Both the position numbers and the translations under genes were made by a program. Shown piece by piece: positions 17,008-26,571 of a stretch of 64,000 nt of DNA. The notes under the pieces are model-generated. The model did not search any database and was not told the DNA's origin. It was given only the letters and a program-made list of their open reading frames with translations. How positions within the stretch are numbered: position 1 is the stretch's first letter; each line of letters opens with the position of its first letter. The DNA comes from Parapedobacter deserti. Lineage in GTDB: Bacteria > Bacteroidota > Bacteroidia > Sphingobacteriales > Sphingobacteriaceae. Location: NCBI RefSeq assembly GCF_042646065.1, contig NZ_JBHRTA010000030.1, positions 310,001 to 374,000 on the forward strand, written 5' to 3'.

Positions 17008-20000
17008 TCAGTGGTCCAAAGGAACCACTTCCACCCATTGTCCGGGTACAACGGCTCGAATACGGTTGTCATACATCGCTTCGGCACTTACGGCAGGAAG
17101 GAAAAACCGCCCGATGTAAGACGCGTTGAGTACTACCCGGTAGGTGACCGTCTCCTGCTGCCTGATGTTGAAATGGGTAAGTACACGGTCGTCGCGGATA
17201 TCCTGATAAGTGGCAAGTGACGAACGCTGTGCCGGCGCATTGTCATTCCATCTGGTATTGATAATCTCCCATCCGGAGGGAAATATCTGTGCCAGCGCCA
17301 TGTTATCGTAGGTACCCATGCTCCCCGTATTTTTCAACGTCACCTCGGCCATGAAATCCGTGCCTTGGGGCAGTGCTGTTGGACTGATTTCTTCGCCTTG
17401 ATTGTTGGTGTACCGCACGCGCATGGTGAGTACTTCCGAATTGTTGTGCGCCGGCGGATTTTCGCCGGGTGGCAGCTGGCCTTCCCGTATGATGCGGACA
17501 TATAGTTTGCTGCTGCCGTTATTTTCAATGTGCAGTTCATGCGGGGAGTTTCCTGCGTCGATGGTAATACGGTGGAGGTAAGCATCCGTGGTCACGCGCT
17601 TCGATGTCCCGTTGAGCGAGTAGGTAAAGTCGTTCTTGTTTTGTGCGTTGCCGCCGAATTTTGCAATGGCAAGCAATGCGTATGCCGTGGTCTGCGTGCT
17701 GTGCCAGGTTTCGTTGCCGAGCCCAGACGCCACCGCGCGCAACAATTTCTCGGCCTCTTGGCGACGGCCCAACAAATCCAGCGTTTCCAGGATCATGGCA
17801 CGGTCGCGCAATGCCGAGCCGAAGGTGTATCCCGGGCGCTCGTAGGGCTTCACTTCGGTTGGCCGGTTTTTCACTAACTGGTTGGCTGTAACCCCTTGGC
17901 CGGCCAGCTGATAGGCGGCGGCAAGCCGCCATGCTGCTTCATCAGAAAGGTAAGAAAACTCCTTAAGCCTGTTCATTGCTCCGATTTCAGGAGCCTTGGC
18001 CAACGCCAGCAGGTATAGCCGATAGGCCTGCACGAGATCGCCGCCCCGCCAATTATATTGGTTGGGTGTCCAACTTTGTGCCATCCCGCGCTGATAACGC
18101 AACCAGGCGTCGAGGAAGCTGGGAGGCATGGAATAACCCCTGGCTTGCGCCTCCAGCAGAAAGTGTCCGGCATAGTTGGTGCCCCATTCATCGGCTTCGC
18201 GGGCTCCCGGCCAATAGCCCAGTCCACCGTTGGGAAGCTGGTAATTACGGAGTCTGTTGATACCTGCCTTGATATTTTTGTCGATGGCTGTGTTATCCTG
18301 TTCGTTGAGTTCCATGAGCCTGCCAAGCGTCAGCTGCGGAAATACGCCAGATGTAACCTGCTCCACGCAGCCGTACGGATAGCGGATTAAGTAGTTCAGG
18401 CGTTTACTCAGGTTGATCGGCGGTAGCGAGGATACCTCGACCACGGCGCTGTTCGCATTGCCCGGCCCGAACGGTTTGATCTGCTCTTGCAAGGATGCCC
18501 CACCTACGATCTCCGCTTCATCCACCGTAGTGATAAACGGATTCGGATTACGTATATCGATTTCTACTTCATACGTCGCTGTCTCATTACCACTTCTGGC
18601 TACAGCCCGTATTTTCCCCACGCCGGTGCTGTTGCCGGCTGTCACCGTAGCATATACCATCTGTTCGCCTTCCCGGGCAAACGTTATCGTCTGTTTTCCC
18701 TGCTGGACAGCCAGTCCGCCCGAAGCACTTACATCGATACTTACCTGTTTGATATCTTTTTCCATGGCAAATACCGTGAGCGGCAACGTAAAGGTCTCAC
18801 CGGGGCCGGCGACCCTCGGCAGGGTTGCCAGCAGCATCAGCGGTTTCTTTACGGCTACGGCCTTTTCGGCATACCCATAGGCGCCGTCCTGTCCGGCGAC
18901 AACCATGGCGCGCACCGAGCCGACATACTGGGGCAATGTGAAACTGTGCGTGTTTTTCCCTCCTTTGCGGAGGGTAAACGGACCGAGGAACTTGACAACA
19001 GGCTGGAAGCGGTTGGCTTTTGCCGCGTTTACGTTGCGGTCTATTTCGCCGTCGCCCCCGATACTGAGGATGCGCTCCAGGCCGCCGCCCCAGGCGCCGA
19101 GCACCTGATCAAATAAGTCCCATGATTTGACACCCAGCGCCTCGCGGGCATAGAAGACGGCATGAGGGTCGGGGGTCCTGAAGCGGGTCAGGTCCAGGAG
19201 CCCTTCGTCCACCAATGCGACGGTGTAGGTCATGGCCTTTCCCTGAGACTCAGACACCGTGATGGTCGACCGCGTTTCCGGGCGCAGCGTCTCGGGTATG
19301 GTTATCTGCGGTTTAAGTACCGTATTCAGATCTTCAATGAGGAGCGGGATGACGCCGTACATCCGTATGGGCAGGTCATTGGCTGTCTGTTCGTGCGACT
19401 GCAAAAGGGTTACGTTCACAAACACGTTGGGAGCCATGTCTTTGGTGATCTTGAACTTGGACAAAGTTTGCCCCTGTTCGGTGTCGATCCACCAGCTGTC
19501 GAGCACGCGGCTGCCATTCTCTATGCTAATAAGGCCTCGTCCGCCTGCGGACGAGGGTATGGTCAGTGTAGCTTCCTCGCCGGGCCGGTACGATTCTTTA
19601 TCGGCCGTGAAGGAAAGCATAGCCGCTTCCGTAGGATTGTTTTGTTGTTCGCGCTGCGCCCAGCCCGGCCAGTCGATGTAGAGGGTTTTTCCCGCGGAAT
19701 GGCCGCTTTCCAGATCAACAACGCGGATAAGGTAGCGGCCCCAGTCGGGATAATTCACGCGAAGCTTCCACTTGCCGCTACCATTGTGGAGTGTGATGGT
19801 CTCCTTTTTGAGCAGTTGGTTGTACTTGTCCTGGGTGAAATTTCCGAGGTATTCGCCCTCCTGGTTCCACCACCACCTCCAGCGTATCTTGTACAATTCG
19901 ATTTGGACGCGCCGGTTTCCAGTCACCTGTTTGCCATCGGCACTCACATCCACGATATCGATTTCGTGGTCACGGTCTGTCAGGAGCATCCCTGACAGGC

Positions 20001-22611
20001 GGTCGCCCTGTGGTGTACGTAGCCCTACGTAGCTGTTATACGGACTATACGGCATGCTCACGTTGTCGATGCTGAAATTACCTCCCGGTTCAAACACGCG
20101 GGTAGTAAAGGTGGCGCGAAGCATGCCGGGAGCATTGTTGGTAGCCGCGATATCGGCGGCGAAGGACGCCTTGCCTGCCGCATCCAGTGTGCCGTCGAAC
20201 ATAACCTGGCTTTCTGTCGCGAAGCTTCGGGTAGGGTCATCAAACGTATACTGCCGGAAGTCGCCGAAGGTTGTTGCTGCAGGCGATATGACCGCTTCCA
20301 CACGGGCTTTGAGGTGCTGTACATCCGCGCCGAAGAGCCATCGGGCTGAGAGGCCGATCGGTGTGCTGGTTCCCTTGTTCAGTACGCTACGTCCGCCGAA
20401 GTCGAGCGAAATCCGGAGACGGTTGGGCATCACGGTTTCAATTTTCAGCGTCTTTTGGAATACGGCACCGCCCACGCTTACTTTGGCCATCCAGTTGCCG
20501 GTAGGAGCCGTGGTTTCCGTAGCGGTTTTAAAGGCATAGAAGCCGTTGGTATGTTTCGATTCCACCAGCCTTTTGCTCAGCTGTCCTTTTGGATTGTACA
20601 GCTCGAACGTAACAGGATGGTCAGAAGGCAGATTGGCCGACTGGTTCTCCAGGATAAATCCGACGTACAGGGAATCGCCCGGCCGCCAGACGCCGCGCTC
20701 GCCGTAGATGAATCCCTTGGTGCCTTCCTGCACGACGTCGCCGCCGACATCAAACCGGCTAAGGGGTAAGGTAGACCCGTCGTCCATTTTCAGGTATCCA
20801 CGCTCTTCATTTTTTGAGGCGATCAGCATGAAGGGCTTGCGCGGTGCCTCGAAACGGGCGAAGCCGTCGCCGGCCGTTGTGGCCGTTTGGATAACCTGCT
20901 GCTGATAATCCAGCAGCTTCACTTCCACGCCTCCCATGGGTTGTGCGGTGAGGATGCTGGTCGCAACAACGGTTACGCTGTTGTCATTGCCACGTTTGGC
21001 GATGAGCCCGATATTGGAGGCCAGCATATCGCGGCTGGCCCACCGATCGGTGGTGTAATAAGCGCTGTGGCAAGGATTGTCGCGTTCATTCCAGTCATAG
21101 TCGTAGGGATAGTAGCTGTTATACCGGGCCCAAAAATCATCATCACCGTCGATCGCTTCAGAATAGTACGAAGAATTGCGCTGTTTGTTTTCGGCATCGG
21201 CTATGGCGTCAGCGTCGGCATCGCCGCAGGGATAGACCGAATAGCTGTGCCTGAAACCGATCATTATTCGATAGATGGCGCCCGGTTCGGTTTTTAGCAA
21301 TTGGTCGATATCGAGTGAAAAGCGGTTCTTGCGCCGGAGATTTATGCTTTCGTCGCTGTCCAGGGCGATGGTTTTCTGCACCACTGGCTTTGCTACGCGG
21401 CGCAGTTCATAGTTGCTGTCGTAGGTGTTTTGAAAATACTGTGGTACGTTGTTTTCGTAGATTTTTACAATCGTTACGTCCACCGCCCGCAGGTTGACCG
21501 CCTCGAAGGGCATGGTCAGTTTTCCCGAACCGGGGAGGATGGTACCTTTTCCAGGGATGCTGACGGATGGCCGCCTGTTCTCGAATATTAAATTTGCCGA
21601 ATAAGCTGAAGTCAGTTTTTTGTTGGCGATATTTTCGATGCCTTCATTTACCGCGATGGAATAATCGCCCTCCAGCCGTTCCGCTGCATAAACTTTTACT
21701 TCACTGCCATCGATGGTGTATCGCAGGTCGCTGATGCCGCTGATGCCGATCAGGCCGTTGAGTTGCTGGGCTACCAATATGGGGTCCGAAAGCTGCACCA
21801 AAACATATTGTTCCGGCTCCTGTACAGCACGGATGTTTAGCACGTGGAATGCCCCCAGTTGAGGTATATCAATTACCTTTTCTTCTTTCTTTTTCGTGCC
21901 AATGGAAGTTCCGTCCCATTGCAGCGACAGCCTACCAGTCTCGTTGCCCTTGGGGATAGAATCAATGGTAAATGAAGACACACGCATTTGCTCTTGATGT
22001 TCCCATTTGATTCCCAGCGCTTTGCCTGAGTTGGTGGCTTTCAGCAGTTTTTCAATCTTATCTGGCTGTTCGGCGTCGGCAAGGTGGACGGTCCCGGTGA
22101 GCTTCAACCGGTCCAGCGCATTATTCGTTTGGGCTTTCAACCCATCGATTTCGACGCTATATGACGGCTCGATGACCTTGACATTAAATGCGAACGTGTT
22201 TAGGTCGTTGCTTACGTCGGTAATTTTACCGAGGTCGAACCGGACTTGATATTCCTGCCCGGATCGGAGCTGCGCATCGGGCCGGAATTCTACAGTGCGC
22301 GCATCTATCCAATAGGTCTTGCCCTTTACCGCAGGACTGAACGAAAATAGAGCGCGGCTGTCTTCCTGATTGGTTTGCTGGAAGGTGTTTACCTGCGAAG
22401 CAAGGCGCACTCGTATCGGGCTTTGACGCGAAATGATACCCGTGGTATAGCCTTCGATGTACCTGGCAAACGCGGCATTGTCGGCGTTAATGGCTGGTGG
22501 TTGACTGAGCTTCCAGATGAAAAAAGCGATGATTGTGAGGATGATGACCCCTGCTGCCGCGATGATGACTGTTCTTCGTGCAGGGTTCAAGTTGGCTTTA
22601 TCCATGTGCAA
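17008..22611 (-). CDS. bacterial alpha-2-macroglobulin family protein
   Basis: A giant 1867-aa envelope protein of the bacterial alpha-2-macroglobulin family, thought to trap foreign proteases in the periplasm. A single N-terminal anchor (VIIAAAGVIILTIIAFFIW) replaces the lipoprotein signal common elsewhere. MG-type beta domains follow; the MG2-like region shows GVWRPGDSLYVGF, and the A2M segment includes LVDEGLLDLTRFRTPDPHAVFY. The thioester motif is intact as GCVEQ (Cys about 1415) inside RYPYGCVEQVTSGVFPQL, followed by an alpha/alpha-toroid region and a C-terminal receptor-like domain. No penicillin-binding protein 1C gene, the usual partner, is adjacent. The second Met (two codons in) is an equally likely start. 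Confidence 0.92.
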   Translation of the reverse strand: MHMDKANLNPARRTVIIAAAGVIILTIIAFFIWKLSQPPAINADNAAFARYIEGYTTGIISRQSPIRVRLASQVNTFQQTNQEDSRALFSFSPAVKGKTYWIDARTVEFRPDAQLRSGQEYQVRFDLGKITDVSNDLNTFAFNVKVIEPSYSVEIDGLKAQTNNALDRLKLTGTVHLADAEQPDKIEKLLKATNSGKALGIKWEHQEQMRVSSFTIDSIPKGNETGRLSLQWDGTSIGTKKKEEKVIDIPQLGAFHVLNIRAVQEPEQYVLVQLSDPILVAQQLNGLIGISGISDLRYTIDGSEVKVYAAERLEGDYSIAVNEGIENIANKKLTSAYSANLIFENRRPSVSIPGKGTILPGSGKLTMPFEAVNLRAVDVTIVKIYENNVPQYFQNTYDSNYELRRVAKPVVQKTIALDSDESINLRRKNRFSLDIDQLLKTEPGAIYRIMIGFRHSYSVYPCGDADADAIADAENKQRNSSYYSEAIDGDDDFWARYNSYYPYDYDWNERDNPCHSAYYTTDRWASRDMLASNIGLIAKRGNDNSVTVVATSILTAQPMGGVEVKLLDYQQQVIQTATTAGDGFARFEAPRKPFMLIASKNEERGYLKMDDGSTLPLSRFDVGGDVVQEGTKGFIYGERGVWRPGDSLYVGFILENQSANLPSDHPVTFELYNPKGQLSKRLVESKHTNGFYAFKTATETTAPTGNWMAKVSVGGAVFQKTLKIETVMPNRLRISLDFGGRSVLNKGTSTPIGLSARWLFGADVQHLKARVEAVISPAATTFGDFRQYTFDDPTRSFATESQVMFDGTLDAAGKASFAADIAATNNAPGMLRATFTTRVFEPGGNFSIDNVSMPYSPYNSYVGLRTPQGDRLSGMLLTDRDHEIDIVDVSADGKQVTGNRRVQIELYKIRWRWWWNQEGEYLGNFTQDKYNQLLKKETITLHNGSGKWKLRVNYPDWGRYLIRVVDLESGHSAGKTLYIDWPGWAQREQQNNPTEAAMLSFTADKESYRPGEEATLTIPSSAGGRGLISIENGSRVLDSWWIDTEQGQTLSKFKITKDMAPNVFVNVTLLQSHEQTANDLPIRMYGVIPLLIEDLNTVLKPQITIPETLRPETRSTITVSESQGKAMTYTVALVDEGLLDLTRFRTPDPHAVFYAREALGVKSWDLFDQVLGAWGGGLERILSIGGDGEIDRNVNAAKANRFQPVVKFLGPFTLRKGGKNTHSFTLPQYVGSVRAMVVAGQDGAYGYAEKAVAVKKPLMLLATLPRVAGPGETFTLPLTVFAMEKDIKQVSIDVSASGGLAVQQGKQTITFAREGEQMVYATVTAGNSTGVGKIRAVARSGNETATYEVEIDIRNPNPFITTVDEAEIVGGASLQEQIKPFGPGNANSAVVEVSSLPPINLSKRLNYLIRYPYGCVEQVTSGVFPQLTLGRLMELNEQDNTAIDKNIKAGINRLRNYQLPNGGLGYWPGAREADEWGTNYAGHFLLEAQARGYSMPPSFLDAWLRYQRGMAQSWTPNQYNWRGGDLVQAYRLYLLALAKAPEIGAMNRLKEFSYLSDEAAWRLAAAYQLAGQGVTANQLVKNRPTEVKPYERPGYTFGSALRDRAMILETLDLLGRRQEAEKLLRAVASGLGNETWHSTQTTAYALLAIAKFGGNAQNKNDFTYSLNGTSKRVTTDAYLHRITIDAGNSPHELHIENNGSSKLYVRIIREGQLPPGENPPAHNNSEVLTMRVRYTNNQGEEISPTALPQGTDFMAEVTLKNTGSMGTYDNMALAQIFPSGWEIINTRWNDNAPAQRSSLATYQDIRDDRVLTHFNIRQQETVTYRVVLNASYIGRFFLPAVSAEAMYDNRIRAVVPGQWVEVVPLDH

Positions 22612-22710
22612 TTAAATTTACACAGCGAAAGTAGTGAAATTTGGTATATACTGATGGGCGCTGCCCAATGATTGCGGAAAATACCTGAATTCGGGGATAT
22701 CGACGTATGC

Positions 22711-23832
22711 TTATTTTACATTTTCCCACCATCGGGAAAACGTTTGTGTACTATCCTTAAGATAAACAGGCTCGCCTATTCTTGGAGTCAGCAGTGGGAT
22801 GCTGTCCACAGCATTCGCTTCGGTCAGCTCGATCAGCGGGTCATCCCAAGCGTGCATAGCCAATGAAAACTTGGAATTATGTACCGGTAAGGTACGCTTG
22901 GCATTTAAATCCCTGGCCGCGAGTATGACTTCGTCGGGAAGCGTGTGGATGTATTTCCAGTACGCATGATACTGTCCAGTTTCCAGTATAGCCAGGTCAA
23001 ACGGACCATACTGCTCTCCGATGGCGGCAAAATGCTTGCCGTAGCCACTGTCGCCGCCGATAAAGATCCGGTTTGTAGGACTGTAGAGTACAAAGGAAGC
23101 CCACAGCGTGCCGTTGCGCTTTAAGCCACGGCCGGAGAAATGCCTGGCGGGGGTGGCTGTAAGCGTAAACCCTTCGGTCAGCACGGTCGACTCATACCAG
23201 TCGAGCTCCGTGATTTTGGATGGGGAGTATCCCCAGTGTTCCAAGTGAGCGCCTACACCTAAAGGACAGATTACCCGGCTTACACCGGGCTCCAATTTTT
23301 TTACGGTATTGTAGTCGAGGTGATCCCAGTGATCGTGTGTGATGATCAGGTAGTCGATGGCCGGCATGTCCTCGACATGGTAATTGGTAGTCCCAGGAAA
23401 ACTTTTGGTTGTAAACGATACCGGTGATGCATTGCCATTGAAAACAGGGTCAACAAGGAACCGTTTGCCATCTGCCTGGAGGAAATATGACGAGTGTCCG
23501 AACCATATGAGGGCATCCTGGCTGACATCGAGTGCTTTGATGTCGGTTTTGACATGAGGGATGCGGTCGGTAGGGACCTGACGCGGCGTCTTGTTAAATA
23601 GAAAGCTCCATAAAACGGTCAGCATGTTCGCGCCTTCTGCTAAATCCGGCGTGTCTTCAAGGTTTTGGAAAGTGCTGTTTTTGAAATTTGGCGAGGCTTT
23701 CATCCGTTCGAGGCGTTCGCCCTTCGGGGCCCTGCCAAATGGCGGTTGCTGGAGAAATATGACAACAGCCACCGTAACGGCCGCCAAAACAATAACGAAG
23801 AAGTATAATGCCATTCGCAGGGTCTTTTTCAT
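22711..23832 (-). CDS. membrane-anchored MBL-fold hydrolase (UlaG/NAPE-PLD-like)
   Basis: A 373-aa metallo-beta-lactamase-fold protein with one N-terminal membrane helix (MALYFFVIVLAAVTVAVVIFL). The metal site is seen as THDHWDHLD (HxHxDH), with later His in ARHFSGRG and the Asp in GGDSGYG. This spacing and the WFGHSSY segment match the UlaG-like/NAPE-phospholipase D subgroup. The substrate is unknown. It stands alone on the minus strand, following the alpha/beta hydrolase by about 65 bp. Confidence 0.85.
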   Translation of the reverse strand: MKKTLRMALYFFVIVLAAVTVAVVIFLQQPPFGRAPKGERLERMKASPNFKNSTFQNLEDTPDLAEGANMLTVLWSFLFNKTPRQVPTDRIPHVKTDIKALDVSQDALIWFGHSSYFLQADGKRFLVDPVFNGNASPVSFTTKSFPGTTNYHVEDMPAIDYLIITHDHWDHLDYNTVKKLEPGVSRVICPLGVGAHLEHWGYSPSKITELDWYESTVLTEGFTLTATPARHFSGRGLKRNGTLWASFVLYSPTNRIFIGGDSGYGKHFAAIGEQYGPFDLAILETGQYHAYWKYIHTLPDEVILAARDLNAKRTLPVHNSKFSLAMHAWDDPLIELTEANAVDSIPLLTPRIGEPVYLKDSTQTFSRWWENVK

Positions 23833-23898
23833 GCCGGTGTTGGAAACTGCGGCAAAGTAGCCATGCGCTGCGTAATAAACAATGGAAGCTGCGGAATT

Positions 23899-24735
23899 TT
23901 ACACTGCACTGATGCGATTCAAAAAGCGGTTCATCTCAGCATTGAAGCGTTCAGCGTTTTCGAGGTTTGGCAAGTGCCCGCAATCGGGAAACTCCACATA
24001 GGTGGCATCTGATATCTTTGACACGAGGATGTCCGCATGCTCCTTGGTTGTTATTCTATCGTCCGCACCTCGGACGACCAGCACGGGGACGGATATAGCG
24101 GATAAGCTGTCCGTGGTGTCGGTCCGGGACGCCAGGGCCAGCAGTGTTGAGCAGATGCTGCTTTCTGTATTTCGGCGTATGCTGCTTTTGATGAGGTCTA
24201 CAGCAACATGGTTTTCGATAAGGCTTTTCTGGGAAAAGACGTTATTGACAAAGCCGATTGAAAACGCCCGTTTACCATTCTTAAGGACAGATTGTATGCT
24301 GTCGAACCGTTTGATCTTTGCTGCGTTGTCGTCTGCTAATGAGTGGGTGTCGCTCAAGATAAGACCTGAGAAAACATCGGGTTGTATTTCATACGCCCTT
24401 AAGGCAATGTAACCGCCCATGGACACACCGCAAAGTACAGCTTTGGCGATGCCTAATTTCCGCAGGAACACCAAAAGATCTTTTGCAAATACATCCACGC
24501 TGAAAAAGCCATGACCAACGGTGCTGTTGCCATGGCCGCGCACGTCTACGGCAATACCGGTGGTGTTAGCAGGCAGTGCCTCTAACTGCGGTATCCAGGT
24601 GTTTTTATTGAACGGGAAACCGTGGACAAAGACGACGGTATGCGTAGGAGTGGGAGCTTCCCTCGTCAAGTAGCTAATGCTGATGTCTCCGATACGGATC
24701 CGCTTTCTTTTGATCAGGTGTTTATTGTATTCCAT
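23899..24735 (-). CDS. alpha/beta hydrolase
   Basis: A 278-aa soluble hydrolase with the nucleophile elbow CGVSMGGYIA (GxSxG), the acid in VRGADDRI and the His in PDCGHLPNLENAE, a complete catalytic triad. The oxyanion loop HGFPFNKNTW is also clear. It resembles carboxylesterases and 3-oxoadipate enol-lactonase-like proteins; substrate unknown. The frame opens 13 codons earlier, but the ATG at 24735 (MEYNKHLIKRKRIRIG) fits the domain start better. Confidence 0.85.
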   Translation of the reverse strand: MEYNKHLIKRKRIRIGDISISYLTREAPTPTHTVVFVHGFPFNKNTWIPQLEALPANTTGIAVDVRGHGNSTVGHGFFSVDVFAKDLLVFLRKLGIAKAVLCGVSMGGYIALRAYEIQPDVFSGLILSDTHSLADDNAAKIKRFDSIQSVLKNGKRAFSIGFVNNVFSQKSLIENHVAVDLIKSSIRRNTESSICSTLLALASRTDTTDSLSAISVPVLVVRGADDRITTKEHADILVSKISDATYVEFPDCGHLPNLENAERFNAEMNRFLNRISAV

Positions 24736-24794
24736 ATGCTCTCGTAACAAACAACAGTTAGATTGGTTTTTCACCGATCAGTGCCTGCATGCTG

Positions 24795-25862
24795 TCATCT
24801 TTTGCCAAGCACGTGGATGTGGCGGAGATGGGACAAAAACGCGTGGCCCATGGTCCGATGCTCTATATAAGCGACATTATATTCCTTGCATGTCGCCTTG
24901 ACGAGCTTGTTGATAGCCGGATAATGCACATGGCTGATGCGAGGAAAAAGATGATGCTCCACTTGAAAGTTGAGCCCCCCGAGCAGCCAGGAGATGAATC
25001 GGCTCCCCGTAGCGAAGTTTGCCGTGGTGCTCAGTTGATGCACCATCCATTCCTGTTCGATCTTTCCCGTATCGGGGTCCGCAACAGGAAACTGGGTGCC
25101 CTCAACCACGTGGGCTAACTGGAATACCACAGCCAAGCAGAAGCCGCACGAAATTCCGGCAATCAGCCAGCCGACCAGCGCGGGCAGCCAGCCCACCATG
25201 AGAATAGGTATGACAAGGTACACCGTGGTGTAGCCGAGTTTCGTGCCCCAGAAAATAACATGCTCGCGCAGCGGCATCGCTTTTCTGATTGCTTTGTTGC
25301 CCATTTTCCCGGAAAAGTACTTTTCGAAGTCCTGAAACATCACCCACGCGATGTAAGATATGCCATACAACAAAAACCAATAGGCAAACTGAAAGCGATG
25401 AAACCATTTTCTCGGCTGGTCGGTATGAGTACGCATAAACTTAATATCAATATCATGGTCCAGCCCATCTACGTTTGTATACGTATGATGATTGATATTA
25501 TGTTTCTGTTTCCAGAAATAGATGGTGCCACCCAGCATGTTCAGGGTGTAGGCAGAAACCGTGTTAAGCCATGCCTTTTTAGAGAAGCTTTGATGCCCGC
25601 CTTCGTGCATAATATTAAACCCGATGGCGGCGAAATTGATGCCCAGTAGGATGCAGAGCACACAAGCCACCCAGATCGGAAGCGGAAAGAAAATCAAGGT
25701 TATGTATATACCAACGGCAAAAGTGACCAATATGATGCTTTTGATGTAAAGCCGCCGGTTTCCGGTATTGGAAATATTGCGGGTTTTGAAGTAGTCGTTT
25801 ACTCTGTTGCGTAATGTGTTAGCAAAAGGTTTGTTGTTGTTATTGAAACTGACTTTAGTCAT
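24795..25862 (-). CDS. fatty acid (acyl-CoA/acyl-lipid) desaturase
   Basis: An integral membrane di-iron desaturase that introduces double bonds into acyl chains. The three histidine boxes are HEGGH, HNINHH and QVEHH; the last with Gln in first place is typical of front-end/linoleoyl-CoA-type desaturases, but no cytochrome b5 domain is fused. About four to six hydrophobic segments surround them. The frame begins at 25889 (MDAHSIRTY), but a perfect -7 box at 25889-25896 puts the mRNA start near 25882, so the ATG at 25862 is chosen (355 aa). Confidence 0.9.
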   Translation of the reverse strand: MTKVSFNNNNKPFANTLRNRVNDYFKTRNISNTGNRRLYIKSIILVTFAVGIYITLIFFPLPIWVACVLCILLGINFAAIGFNIMHEGGHQSFSKKAWLNTVSAYTLNMLGGTIYFWKQKHNINHHTYTNVDGLDHDIDIKFMRTHTDQPRKWFHRFQFAYWFLLYGISYIAWVMFQDFEKYFSGKMGNKAIRKAMPLREHVIFWGTKLGYTTVYLVIPILMVGWLPALVGWLIAGISCGFCLAVVFQLAHVVEGTQFPVADPDTGKIEQEWMVHQLSTTANFATGSRFISWLLGGLNFQVEHHLFPRISHVHYPAINKLVKATCKEYNVAYIEHRTMGHAFLSHLRHIHVLGKR

Positions 25863-25888
25863 ATATGTGCGTATTGAATGAGCATCCA

Positions 25889-25896
25889 CAAATATA
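25889..25896 (-). promoter_or_regulatory. -7 element of the desaturase promoter
   Basis: TATATTTG on the minus strand is a perfect -7 box. The -33 position holds CTG rather than TTG with 20-nt spacing. It excludes the upstream Met as start. Confidence 0.55.
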
Positions 25897-25980
25897 CAGG
25901 TTTTTAATCCCGCTGCAGACCGTTGCGGATAGCTTTAACTGTATTTAACACTTAGGAAATGTAAATAAGGTTGTTGGTTA

Positions 25981-26016
25981 AAAAAAAACCATCCGGCATT
26001 TCGCGGCGGATGGTTT
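25981..26016 (-). terminator. intrinsic terminator of the cold-shock gene
   Basis: AAACCATCCG and CGGATGGTTT pair perfectly over 10 bp on the minus strand, followed by a T run, 24 nt after the csp stop. Confidence 0.9.
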
Positions 26017-26039
26017 TCTACAATATCTGAAAAATGGAT

Positions 26040-26231
26040 TTATATCAATTTTACATTTACTGCATTGAGGCCTTTTTGGCCTTGTGCTACTTCAAACGAA
26101 ACATCGTCGTTTTCGCGGATACGGTCTTTCAACCCTGAAGTGTGAACAAAGACATCACGTCCACCGTCATTCGGGGTGATGAATCCGAAACCTTTGGTTT
26201 CGTTGAAAAATTTTACTACGCCTTCTTGCAT
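26040..26231 (-). CDS. cold-shock protein, CspA family
   Basis: A 63-aa single cold-shock domain that binds single-stranded RNA. RNP1 is KGFGFITP and RNP2 is VFVHTS, both intact. An AT-rich leader of up to 200 nt separates it from the tRNA-Arg promoter, which is usual for temperature-controlled csp mRNAs; only an imperfect -7 box (TACCTTTA, about 26272) is visible there and no ORF. The gene ends in a strong terminator. Confidence 0.95.
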   Translation of the reverse strand: MQEGVVKFFNETKGFGFITPNDGGRDVFVHTSGLKDRIRENDDVSFEVAQGQKGLNAVNVKLI

Positions 26232-26409
26232 GGCATTCTTGAATAAAAAAATAAAAAAATAATTAATTGCTGTAAAGGTAAGAATAATTTACTGAATTTC
26301 AGAATTTTTATTTTTTAATTTTATTGTCTCTCATGCACGCTCCCACTTATCGTAATGGGGTGAAAAATCATTTTTTCCAAAAATATTTCGTTGGTATCAA
26401 TGAGATTTC

Positions 26410-26417
26410 TATCTTTG
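26410..26417 (+). promoter_or_regulatory. -7 element of the tRNA-Arg promoter
   Basis: TATCTTTG, perfect -7 box, 17 nt before the tRNA 5' end. A TTG lies 16 nt upstream, closer than the usual 20. Confidence 0.5.
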
Positions 26418-26434
26418 CAGACCGATTCGGGAAT

Positions 26435-26508
26435 GCGCTTGTAGCTTAACTGGATAGAGCACCTGACTACGGATCAGGAGGTTAGGGGTTCGACTCCCTT
26501 CAAGCGCA
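26435..26508 (+). tRNA. tRNA-Arg (anticodon ACG)
   Basis: Acceptor arms GCGCTTG and CAAGCGC pair over 7 bp; the anticodon stem CCTGA/TCAGG closes loop CTACGGA, giving anticodon ACG; the T arm carries GGTTCGA. The discriminator is A and CCA is not encoded. ACG is read as ICG after deamination. Confidence 0.95.
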
Positions 26509-26523
26509 CATGTTACATCCATA

Positions 26524-26560
26524 TAGCCTAATCAATATACCGATTAGGCTATTATTTTTC
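26524..26560 (+). terminator. intrinsic terminator after tRNA-Arg
   Basis: TAGCCTAATC and GATTAGGCTA form a 10-bp perfect stem followed by TTATTTTT. It separates the tRNA from adk. Confidence 0.85.
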
Positions 26561-26571
26561 ACGCGTAGACT

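Noticed and set aside
26232..26434. Possible structured thermosensor leader of the cold-shock gene
   Set aside because: The region is AT-rich and long, but I could not find a convincing stem or cold-box motif by eye.
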